NCBI GenBank assembly: GCA_947505915.1
Contig: CANNNH010000125.1
Span: 1-5,467 of the forward strand
Direction: 5' to 3'
From: Comamonadaceae bacterium
GTDB lineage: Bacteria > Pseudomonadota > Gammaproteobacteria > Burkholderiales > Burkholderiaceae
DNA: 5,467 nt
In this document: piece by piece, positions 1 through 5,467 of the stretch
Layout of the letters: the number at the start of each line of letters is the position of its first letter
Position numbering within the stretch: the first letter of the stretch is position 1
Notes under the pieces: generated by a model
Databases searched by the model: none
What the model was told of the DNA's origin: nothing
What the model saw: only the letters and a program-made list of their open reading frames with translations
Program-made: the position numbers and the translations under genes

Positions 1-1
1 G

Positions 2-61
2 GCGCGCTTCAAAATGGGCAGCGGGGGTGAGGTCATCACCCTGTTCGGCCCCTACATGTGA
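2..61 (+). CDS. C-terminal tail of an unidentified upstream gene (partial)
   Basis: An open frame enters from the left edge, runs for 19 codons and stops at TGA 59-61. It ends in the residues GEVITLFGPYM. Its codons are mostly GC-ending and match the neighbouring genes, and its stop overlaps the ccmA start, which is how the other genes here are joined. Both points suggest a real gene in the same transcript as ccm. The tail is too short to assign to a family and I do not recognise it. Confidence 0.55.
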   Translation, partial: ARFKMGSGGEVITLFGPYM

Positions 62-696
62 TGCTGCCCCACACCGGTTTGGAAACCCGCGATTTGGCTT
101 GCGAGCGCGGTGGCAAAACGCTGTTCGAAGGGCTCAACCTGTCGGTCTCGCCCGGTCAAAGCCTGCACCTGCAAGGCGACAACGGCAGTGGCAAAACCAG
201 CTTGCTGCGTTTGTTGTGCGGGCTGGCGGCGCCCTTGGCCGGGCAGGTGCTGTGGGCGGGACAGCCCACCACACAGGATCGCGAAGGCTTTTTGCGCGAC
301 ATGCTCTACCTCGGCCACGCATTGGCCTTGAAAGAAGGCCTGAGCGCTTTGGAAAACCTGCACTTCGCTGCGGCCTTGAACGGCCAGGTGTGGGTGCCCG
401 ATGCGGCCCAGCAGGCCTTGCACCAAATGGGTTTGCGCGGGCGTGAGCACCTGCCGTTGCAGGTCTTGTCCCAAGGCCAAAAGCGCCGCGTGGCCTTGGC
501 CCGTTTGGGCCTGAGCCCGGCACGGCTGTGGTTGCTTGACGAGCCCTTTGTGGCCTTGGACACCGCCGCCTGCGGGGTGTTGCAAGCGCTGATGCAAAAC
601 CATGTGGCGCGCGGGGGCATGGTGGTCTTCACCAGCCACCAGGCGGTGCATTTGACCAGCGGCGACAACCGCAGCCACCGATTGGGCCGGGCATGA
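58..696 (+). CDS. ccmA: Cytochrome c maturation ABC transporter ATP-binding subunit CcmA
   Basis: Cytoplasmic ATPase of the CcmAB complex. In System I its ATP hydrolysis drives release of holo-CcmE (haem-loaded chaperone) from CcmC/CcmD; the older name 'haem exporter' is probably a misnomer. The 212-residue protein is close to the usual family length of about 205. All ABC motifs are intact: Walker A GDNGSGKT (residues 40-47), signature LSQGQ (137-141), Walker B LWLLDEP (157-163), D-loop ALD (166-168) and switch histidine H194. Two starts are possible: GTG at 58, giving a 4-base overlap with the upstream stop, or ATG at 61, giving a 1-base TGATG overlap. No good Shine-Dalgarno precedes either, so translation is probably coupled to the upstream gene. 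The stop overlaps ccmB by ATGA. Function is certain; only the start is open. Confidence 0.96.
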   Translation: MMLPHTGLETRDLACERGGKTLFEGLNLSVSPGQSLHLQGDNGSGKTSLLRLLCGLAAPLAGQVLWAGQPTTQDREGFLRDMLYLGHALALKEGLSALENLHFAAALNGQVWVPDAAQQALHQMGLRGREHLPLQVLSQGQKRRVALARLGLSPARLWLLDEPFVALDTAACGVLQALMQNHVARGGMVVFTSHQAVHLTSGDNRSHRLGRA

Positions 697-1358
697 GCGC
701 GCTGTGGTCTTTGCTGCGCCGCGATCTGCTGTTGGCTTTGCGCCGCCCCAGCGAGGTGCTGACGGTGGTGTTTTTCTTTGTGGTGGTGGCCGCTTTGTTC
801 CCGCTGGCGGTGGGCCCCGAGCGGGCCACTTTGCGCATGCTCGCGCCCGGCGTGCTGTGGGTGGGGGCATTGTTGGCCAGCTTGCTGGCGCTGAACCGCT
901 TGTTTGAGGCCGACCACCGCGATGGCACGTTGGAGCAAATGCTGTTGTCGGGCACGCCATTGACCTTGCTGGTTGTGGCGAAAATCGCCGCGCATTGGGT
1001 CTTGTGCGGTTTGCCATTGGTATTATTGGCACCCTTGCTGGGGGTCTTGTTTGACCTGTCTGGCGATGCCCTGGGCGTGTTGGCCCTGTCCCTCTTGATC
1101 GGTACCCCCGTGTTGTCTTGTATTGGAGCCATTGGCGCAGCCCTGACCCTGGGTTTGCGTGGCGGCGGTGTCTTGCTCGCCTTGTTGGTGCTGCCCTTGT
1201 TTGTGCCGGTGCTGGTGTTTGGCGCCGGTGCGGTCGAGGCCTTGGCCGCCGGTTTGGGCAGCGAGGCTCATTTGTCGATATTGATGGCTTTGTTGCTTTT
1301 GTCTGGCTTGTTCAGTCCCTGGGCCTGTGCCCAGGCCTTGCGCATCGCCCTGGAGTAA
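693..1358 (+). CDS. ccmB: Cytochrome c maturation permease subunit CcmB
   Basis: Inner-membrane partner of CcmA. It forms the membrane part of the ABC complex that acts on CcmC-bound holo-CcmE. The 221 residues match the family (about 220) and hold about six hydrophobic segments, near residues 22-42, 50-68, 93-118, 127-152, 158-180 and 195-215. Family-typical stretches are ADHRDGTLEQ (73-82), in the cytoplasmic loop expected to contact CcmA, and LPLFVPVLVFG (167-177). The ATG at 693 forms an ATGA overlap with the ccmA stop. No strong ribosome binding site is seen, so reinitiation after CcmA is likely, which suits a two-subunit complex. The stop TAA lies 4 bases before ccmC. Confidence 0.95.
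   Translation: MSALWSLLRRDLLLALRRPSEVLTVVFFFVVVAALFPLAVGPERATLRMLAPGVLWVGALLASLLALNRLFEADHRDGTLEQMLLSGTPLTLLVVAKIAAHWVLCGLPLVLLAPLLGVLFDLSGDALGVLALSLLIGTPVLSCIGAIGAALTLGLRGGGVLLALLVLPLFVPVLVFGAGAVEALAAGLGSEAHLSILMALLLLSGLFSPWACAQALRIALE
1352..1355 (+). promoter_or_regulatory. Ribosome binding site of ccmC (GGAG)
   Basis: GGAG inside the last codons of ccmB sits 7 bases before ATG 1363, a good Shine-Dalgarno spacing. It decides the ccmC start against an in-frame GTG at 1327, which would add 12 residues not typical of the family and extend into ccmB. Confidence 0.7.
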
Positions 1359-1362
1359 ACCC

Positions 1363-2118
1363 ATGCGCCGCATTGCCTGGACCCATTACGCCGCACCCCA
1401 GACCTTTTATGGTTTGGCCGGTGTGTGTTGGAAGCCCTTGGCGCTGCTGGCCCTGGCTTTGGCGCTGGCAGGCATGTGGGTGGGCTTCATGGTGGCCCCC
1501 ACCGATGCCCAACAGGGCGAAGGTTATCGCATCATTTTTGTCCATGTGCCGGTGTCATGGATGTCGATGATCATTTATTTGGCCATGGCCTTTTGGGGCG
1601 TGGTGTGCTTGGTGTTTCGCGCCCGATTGGCTGGCATGCTGAGCCAAGCCTTGGCGCCCACCGGGGCTTTGTTTGCGTTCTTGTCACTGTGGACCGGTGC
1701 CTTGTGGGGCAAACCCATGTGGGGTGCCTGGTGGGTGTGGGATGCACGGCTGACGTCAGAGCTGATTTTGTTCTTTTTGTACATCGGCTTCATCGCCTTG
1801 ACCTCGGCCATTCAAGACCCGCGCCGGGCCGATCGCGCGGGGGCTTTGGTGGCCATTGTGGGCGCGGTCAATGTGCCCATCATTTATTTCTCGGTCAAAT
1901 GGTGGAACACCTTGCACCAGGGTGCTTCCGTCTCCTTGACCCGGGCGCCCAGCATGGCGCAAACCATGCTGTGGGGCATGTTGCTCATGGCTTTGGCGTG
2001 CTGGGTTTATACGCTGGCCATCGTGCTCTACCGCACCCGTAGCCTGATCTTGCAGCGTGAACGCCATGCCGATTGGGTGGCCCAGTTGCCCGAAGTCAAC
2101 CCGGGGGTGCGGTCATGA
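1363..2118 (+). CDS. ccmC: Haem handling protein CcmC (haem delivery to CcmE)
   Basis: Inner-membrane protein of the haem handling superfamily. It binds haem at the periplasmic face and, with CcmD, promotes its covalent attachment to CcmE. The 251 residues are close to the E. coli protein (about 245) and include about six membrane segments. The tryptophan-rich WWD domain reads WGKPMWGAWWVWDARLT (115-131). The two histidines expected as axial haem ligands are H61 (in HVPVSW) and H185 (in WNTLHQG), matching E. coli H60 and H184. The start at 1363 is chosen for its GGAG site and because MRRIAWTHYAAP is a family-like N-terminus. The stop overlaps ccmD by ATGA. No key residue is missing. Confidence 0.97.
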   Translation: MRRIAWTHYAAPQTFYGLAGVCWKPLALLALALALAGMWVGFMVAPTDAQQGEGYRIIFVHVPVSWMSMIIYLAMAFWGVVCLVFRARLAGMLSQALAPTGALFAFLSLWTGALWGKPMWGAWWVWDARLTSELILFFLYIGFIALTSAIQDPRRADRAGALVAIVGAVNVPIIYFSVKWWNTLHQGASVSLTRAPSMAQTMLWGMLLMALACWVYTLAIVLYRTRSLILQRERHADWVAQLPEVNPGVRS

Positions 2119-2309
2119 GGTGGGAGAGTTGGGCGGCTTTTTGGCACATGGGCGGTTATGCGCTGTACGTGTGGGGCAGTGTGGGCGTGAGTTTTGCCCT
2201 GCTGGGCCTTGAGTCATGGTGGGCCTGGCGCGAGCGCGTTCGCACCTTGGCCTGGCTGCGTGCCGAGCAGGCCGCGCATGCGCATGACAGCGCGGGGGCG
2301 CAGCCATGA
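2115..2309 (+). CDS. ccmD: Small membrane protein CcmD
   Basis: A 64-residue single-pass protein that stabilises the CcmABC-CcmE assembly and is needed for release of holo-CcmE. It has the family pattern: aromatic N-terminus, conserved [10 protein letters not shown] (11-20), one hydrophobic span at about 15-35, then a basic and charged cytoplasmic tail (RERVR at 39-43) running into an Ala/His-rich end. E. coli CcmD is about 69 residues. ATG 2115 overlaps the ccmC stop (ATGA) and has a G-rich stretch at 2103-2109 as a weak ribosome binding site. A longer in-frame start at 2073 lies within ccmC and would add a non-family N-terminus. The gene is assigned from the motif plus its position between ccmC and ccmE. 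Confidence 0.92.
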   Translation: MRWESWAAFWHMGGYALYVWGSVGVSFALLGLESWWAWRERVRTLAWLRAEQAAHAHDSAGAQP

Positions 2310-2752
2310 CGGCGCGCCAACGCCGCTTCATGTGGGTGGCGATAGGGGTGCTGGTGCTGGCCGCCGCAGCCGCTTTTGTGCTCAATGCGTTTCAGAGCAA
2401 TTTGGTGTTTTTCTTCACCCCCACCCAGGTGGCCCAAGGCGAGGCCCCCCAAGGTCGGATGTTTCGCATTGGGGGTTTGGTCAAGGACGGCAGCTTGCAG
2501 CGCCAAGACATGCAAGTGCAGTTTGTGGTGACCGACACGGCCCGCGACATTCCCGTGGTTTACAGCGGCCTGCTGCCCGATTTGTTCAAAGAGGGCAAGG
2601 GCGTGGTGGCCCAGGGGCGCTTGGGGGCGGATGGTTTGTTCACCGCCACCGAGGTGTTGGCCAAACACGACGAAAATTACATGCCGCCCGAGGCCCAGCA
2701 CGCCTTGGACAAAGCCACCGCGGGCCAAGCGGCCCAAACGGTCAAACCATGA
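2306..2752 (+). CDS. ccmE: Periplasmic haem chaperone CcmE
   Basis: Membrane-anchored haem chaperone that carries haem covalently from CcmC to CcmF. The 148 residues comprise a basic cytoplasmic start (TARQRR), one membrane anchor (about 9-28) and a periplasmic OB-fold beta domain. The haem-binding motif is HDENY (121-125): H121 corresponds to E. coli H130, which bonds to a haem vinyl group, and Y125 to the conserved tyrosine ligand. RIGGLV (54-59) and the stretch [16 protein letters not shown] (89-104) are also typical. The tail after the motif is short and flexible. ATG 2306 overlaps the ccmD stop by ATGA. This is the classic histidine type, not the cysteine (CxxxY) variant found in some archaea and sulfate reducers. 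Confidence 0.97.
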   Translation: MTARQRRFMWVAIGVLVLAAAAAFVLNAFQSNLVFFFTPTQVAQGEAPQGRMFRIGGLVKDGSLQRQDMQVQFVVTDTARDIPVVYSGLLPDLFKEGKGVVAQGRLGADGLFTATEVLAKHDENYMPPEAQHALDKATAGQAAQTVKP

Positions 2753-2761
2753 AAGACAACC

Positions 2762-4723
2762 ATGCTCGCTGAACTTGGTCACTTTGCCCTGATCCTGGCG
2801 CTGTTGGTGGCCTGCGTTCAGGCCACCCTGCCGTTGCTGGGCGCCTGGCGCGAACGCGCCGCCTGGCAAGCGCTGGCGCGTCCGACGGCATTTGCCCATT
2901 TTGGCCTGGTGGCGCTGTCGTTTGCGGCCTTGACGGCGTGTTTTGTGAACAACGACTTCTCCGTCTTGTATGTGTCACAGCACTCCAACTCTTTGTTGCC
3001 CACCGTGTACCGGGTGGCCGCGGTGTGGGGCGGCCACGAGGGCTCGTTGTTGTTGTGGGTGCTGATGCTGGCCATGTGGACGGCGGCGGTGGCAGCGTTT
3101 TCTTTCAGCCTGCCCCAGGCCATGGTGGCGCGGGTGGTGGGCGTGTTGGGTTGGGTGTCGGTGGGGTTTTTGCTGTTCATCTTGGCCTTGTCCAACCCCT
3201 TTGAGCGTTTGTTGCCGGCCGCTGCCGATGGGCGCGACTTGAACCCCTTGCTGCAAGACCCCGGTTTGATCATTCACCCGCCCATGCTGTACATGGGTTA
3301 TGTGGGCTTTTCGGTGGCCTTTGCCTTTGCCATCGCGGCTTTGATGGCAGGGCGTTTGGACGCGGCCTGGGCGCGTTGGTCGCGGCCGTGGACCTTGGTG
3401 GCTTGGTTGTTCATGACCTTTGGCATTGGCCTGGGTTCGTGGTGGGCTTATTACGAATTGGGTTGGGGCGGTTGGTGGTTTTGGGACCCGGTGGAGAACG
3501 CCTCGCTCATGCCCTGGCTGGTGGGCACGGCGCTGATCCATTCGCTCATGGCCAGCGACAAGCGCGGCAACTTCAAGGCCTGGACGGTGTTGCTGTCGAT
3601 CAGCGCGTTTTCGCTCTCGCTGTTGGGCACATTTTTGGTCCGCTCGGGGGTGCTCACATCGGTCCATGCGTTCGCGTCTGACCCCAAGCGTGGCGTGTTC
3701 ATCTTGATGTTTTTGGTTGTGGTGGTGGGCTTTTCGCTCACCTTGTACGCCTGGCGCATGCCCAAGGTGCGCATGGGGCAGGCGGTGAGTTTGTTCTCGC
3801 GGGAGACCTTGCTCTTGGCCAACAGTGTGTTGCTGGTGGTGGCTTGTGCGGCGGTGCTGCTGGGCACCATCTACCCCCTGGTGATCGATGCCCTTGACCT
3901 GGGCAAGTTGTCGGTGGGGCCACAGTATTTCAATGCAGTGTTCGTGCCCCTGATGGTGCCTTTGTTGGTCATCATGGTGCCGGGCACGGTGGTGCGTTGG
4001 CGCGAGTCGAACTGGAGCGAGTTGCTGCTGCGTTTGCGCTGGGTGGCGCTGGCCGCATTGGGTGTGGGTTTGGCTGCACCGGCCCTGGCGGGTGAATGGT
4101 CCATCGGCGCGGCATTTGGGTTTTTCTTGGCCGCCTGGGTGGTCCTGGGGTCGGTGCAACACATGGTTTTGCGCTGGCAGCAACCGGGGCAAATTGGTGC
4201 AGCCTATTGGGGCATGCAATGCGCCCACATCGGTTTGGCGGTGGTGGTGGCGGGCATCACGGGCGTGAAGTCGTATGAAGTCGAGCGCGATGTGCGCATG
4301 GGCGTGGGTGACGTGGTGACCATCGCGCCCTATGCGTTTCGCTTGCAAGGCATGTCCGAGGTCAAGGGGCCCAATTACCGGGCGGTGCGCGCCGATGTCG
4401 AGGTGCTGAAAAACGGCCAGCCCATCGACCGGCTGTACCCAGAAAAGCGGCGTTATTTTTCGACCGCCATGCCCATGACCGAGGCGGCGATCGATTCGGG
4501 CTTCATCCGCGATTTGTATGTGTCGCTGGGCGACCCGATTGATGGACCCACGCCGCAATGGAGCATGCGGGTGTATTACAAGCCTTTTGTGCCCTGGATT
4601 TGGGCCGGGGTGTTGCTGATGGTCTTGGGGGGTGCGCTGGCCGCCGTGGACCGGCGCTACCGCGCCGCCAGCGCGCGCACTGAACCCATGCCCGCCGGTG
4701 TGGCGCCGCAGGTTGGCGCATGA
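2762..4723 (+). CDS. ccmF: Cytochrome c haem lyase subunit CcmF
   Basis: Large inner-membrane core of the System I haem lyase. It takes haem from holo-CcmE and, with CcmH (and CcmI), attaches it to apocytochrome c. The 653 residues (E. coli about 647) contain many membrane spans, roughly 14-15. The WWD domain is WGGWWFWDPVEN (235-246). Histidines matching the four functional ones in E. coli (H173, H261, H303, H491) are H172 (IHPPMLYMGY), H260 (ALIHSLM), H302 (SVHAFASDP) and H489 (QCAHIG). A large periplasmic domain (about 505-605) precedes a final membrane span (about 610-628). The start follows ccmE by 9 bases with only a weak GAAAGA (2751-2756) as ribosome binding site. The stop overlaps ccmG by ATGA. 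Confidence 0.98.
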   Translation: MLAELGHFALILALLVACVQATLPLLGAWRERAAWQALARPTAFAHFGLVALSFAALTACFVNNDFSVLYVSQHSNSLLPTVYRVAAVWGGHEGSLLLWVLMLAMWTAAVAAFSFSLPQAMVARVVGVLGWVSVGFLLFILALSNPFERLLPAAADGRDLNPLLQDPGLIIHPPMLYMGYVGFSVAFAFAIAALMAGRLDAAWARWSRPWTLVAWLFMTFGIGLGSWWAYYELGWGGWWFWDPVENASLMPWLVGTALIHSLMASDKRGNFKAWTVLLSISAFSLSLLGTFLVRSGVLTSVHAFASDPKRGVFILMFLVVVVGFSLTLYAWRMPKVRMGQAVSLFSRETLLLANSVLLVVACAAVLLGTIYPLVIDALDLGKLSVGPQYFNAVFVPLMVPLLVIMVPGTVVRWRESNWSELLLRLRWVALAALGVGLAAPALAGEWSIGAAFGFFLAAWVVLGSVQHMVLRWQQPGQIGAAYWGMQCAHIGLAVVVAGITGVKSYEVERDVRMGVGDVVTIAPYAFRLQGMSEVKGPNYRAVRADVEVLKNGQPIDRLYPEKRRYFSTAMPMTEAAIDSGFIRDLYVSLGDPIDGPTPQWSMRVYYKPFVPWIWAGVLLMVLGGALAAVDRRYRAASARTEPMPAGVAPQVGA

Positions 4724-5304
4724 AAAAATTTCTCATCCCTTTGGGTTTGTTTTTTGGCTTGGTGATTTTTTTGGGCCTGGGCTTGCAGCGCGACCCGCAT
4801 GAAATTCCATCCCCCTTGATCAACAAGCCAGCGCCCGCCTTCAGCCTGCCCATGCTCGATCCGGCGGCGGGCACGTTCAGCCCCGCCGAGATGCAAGGCC
4901 GGGTCTGGTTGCTCAATGTGTGGGCTACTTGGTGCGTGGCCTGCCGCCAAGAGCATCCGCTGCTGGTGGACTTTGCCCAGCGCCATCAAGTCCCGATTGT
5001 GGGCATGAGTTACAAGGAAATTCAGCCCCAGGACGTGCAAGCTCAGGGCATGGACGGTAACGCCAAGCTGCAATTCGCCCGCGAACGCAGCCAGGTGTGG
5101 TTGTCGCGCTATGGCAACCCGTATGTCTTGTCGGTGATGGACTTGGATGGGCGCGTGGGCATCCAGTACGGCGTGTATGGCGTGCCCGAGACCTATGTGA
5201 TCGACAAGCAAGGGGTGATCCGCTACAAGGCGGTGGGCGAGGTGACCCCTGCCATCTTGTCCAGCAAGGTGTTGCCCTTGATCCAAAAATTGAATGCCTC
5301 TTGA
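4720..5304 (+). CDS. ccmG: Thiol:disulfide interchange protein CcmG/DsbE
   Basis: Membrane-anchored periplasmic thioredoxin-like protein that supplies reductant, received from a DsbD/CcdA-type donor, to keep the CXXCH cysteines of apocytochromes (via CcmH) reduced. The 194 residues comprise an uncleaved N-terminal anchor (about 4-22), a short linker, and a thioredoxin fold from about 35. The active site is WCVAC (71-75) within LNVWATWCVACRQEHP; cis-proline P156 lies in GVYGVPETYV. Compared with E. coli (WCPTC, about 185 residues) the inner dipeptide differs and an extra 19 or so residues sit between YKE (98-100) and GNPY (132-135). From memory, longer loops here occur in other betaproteobacterial CcmG proteins. 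ATG 4720 overlaps the ccmF stop (ATGA), with a weak CAGG at 4709-4712. Confidence 0.96.
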   Translation: MKKFLIPLGLFFGLVIFLGLGLQRDPHEIPSPLINKPAPAFSLPMLDPAAGTFSPAEMQGRVWLLNVWATWCVACRQEHPLLVDFAQRHQVPIVGMSYKEIQPQDVQAQGMDGNAKLQFARERSQVWLSRYGNPYVLSVMDLDGRVGIQYGVYGVPETYVIDKQGVIRYKAVGEVTPAILSSKVLPLIQKLNAS

Positions 5305-5467
5305 TGGGCGCGTTGCACACATCCTCTCTTTGGGCTGGGCGGGTCGCTGCGAGGCGCAGCTGGCTCGCAGGCTTTGGCCTTCCCGCAAGACGGGGCCTGG
5401 TCGCAAGCCTGAGCCTGGCCGTGGCCGGCCTGTTTCAGTGGCCCGCTGCGGCCCAAGGCCCAAAGCC
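5304..5467 (+). CDS. ccmH: CcmH-like protein, N-terminal signal region (partial)
   Basis: ATG 5304 overlaps the ccmG stop (TGATG) and opens a frame of 54 codons that runs off the window. Residues 1-31 are polar and arginine-rich; 32-50 form a hydrophobic core, LVASLSLAVAGLF, ending in AAAQ, a plausible signal peptidase I site, so the mature protein would begin near Q51 or just after. A secreted protein straight after ccmG is where ccmH (periplasmic thiol reductase and haem lyase subunit with a CxxC motif) is expected. The CxxC region lies beyond the window, so the name rests on position and the signal peptide. No Shine-Dalgarno is visible; coupling to ccmG is likely. The leader is long and uses codons that are scarce elsewhere in the window (AGA, AGG, ACA, CTT). 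No better downstream start is seen. Confidence 0.65.
   Translation, partial: MGALHTSSLWAGRVAARRSWLAGFGLPARRGLVASLSLAVAGLFQWPAAAQGPK
5346..5397 (+). other. Pair of potential hairpins in the early ccmH reading frame
   Basis: A perfect 6-base inverted repeat with a 3-base loop, GCTGCG-AGG-CGCAGC, lies at 5346-5360. A second, weaker stem follows: CCCG (5382-5385) pairs with CGGG (5391-5394) around CAAGA, and can extend by GGC (5376-5378) with GCC (5395-5397) across a 3-base bulge. Neither is followed by a T-run, so they are not intrinsic terminators. They could be RNA structure at the start of ccmH or a small palindromic insertion, or chance in GC-rich DNA. Confidence 0.35.

Noticed and set aside
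52..1032. Minus-strand open frame of 326 codons opposite ccmA and ccmB
   Set aside because: Low-complexity Gln/His/Ala composition with no motif, while both + strand genes have complete family motifs.
1327..1362. Upstream GTG start for ccmC at 1327
   Set aside because: It would add 12 residues from within ccmB and lacks a ribosome binding site, while ATG 1363 has GGAG at a 7-base spacing and gives the usual family N-terminus.
2073..2114. Upstream ATG start for ccmD at 2073
   Set aside because: It lies deep within ccmC and adds residues unlike the family; ATG 2115 forms the ATGA overlap seen at the other junctions.
2975..4558. Long open frame (527 codons) on the minus strand opposite ccmF
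   Set aside because: Its translation is rich in His, Gln, Arg and Pro with no recognisable domain, typical of the antisense shadow of a GC-rich, Leu/Val-rich membrane protein gene. ccmF on the + strand is unmistakable.
5352..5381. Twin-arginine (Tat) signal in the ccmH leader (ARRSWLAG)
   Set aside because: The Arg pair is far from the hydrophobic core and the motif is only a partial match; CcmH is expected to use the Sec pathway.
5346..5397. Intrinsic terminator after ccmG
   Set aside because: Stems are present but no T-run follows, and the ccmH frame continues through them.
5294..5467. Alternative frame from ATG 5294 as the gene after ccmG
   Set aside because: It stays open, but its product is charged and rich in Cys, Arg and Pro with no signal peptide, while the 5304 frame ends in a clear secretion signal.

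Overview
This window is an almost gap-free stretch of a cytochrome c maturation (Ccm, System I) operon, all on the + strand, in the order ccmA-ccmB-ccmC-ccmD-ccmE-ccmF-ccmG(dsbE)-ccmH. It opens with the last 19 codons of an unidentified upstream gene and breaks off inside the start of ccmH. The DNA is GC-rich and uses TTG for leucine heavily alongside CTG. Gene order, protein lengths and the CcmG sequence suggest a betaproteobacterium, probably Burkholderiales of the Comamonadaceae type. That placement is inference from style and family resemblance, not from a marker gene.

Layout: tail of an unknown gene (2-61); ccmA ABC ATPase (58 or 61 to 696); ccmB permease (693-1358); ccmC haem handling protein (1363-2118); ccmD small membrane adaptor (2115-2309); ccmE periplasmic haem chaperone (2306-2752); ccmF haem lyase core (2762-4723); ccmG thioredoxin-like reductase (4720-5304); ccmH N-terminus (5304 to the edge). 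Most junctions are 4-base ATGA overlaps (A/B, C/D, D/E, F/G) or a 1-base TGATG overlap (G/H). The only gaps are 4 bases (B/C) and 9 bases (E/F). No internal promoter or terminator is visible, so the whole set is probably one transcript that starts upstream of the window and is translated with coupling.

How the parts work together (established System I biology): CcmC, with CcmD, presents haem at its tryptophan-rich WWD domain and loads it covalently onto a histidine of CcmE. The CcmAB ATPase releases holo-CcmE from CcmC. CcmF takes the haem from CcmE and, with CcmH (and CcmI, not seen here), attaches it to the reduced CXXCH motif of apocytochromes. CcmG and CcmH keep those cysteines reduced. 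All the diagnostic residues I looked for are present in CcmA, C, E, F and G, so the pathway appears functional.

I found no new system. The least ordinary places are the ccmG/ccmH junction, where ccmH has a long arginine-rich leader with unusual codons and two potential hairpins; a 7-codon minicistron bridging ccmE and ccmF; and the CVAC active site with an extra loop of about 19 residues in CcmG.
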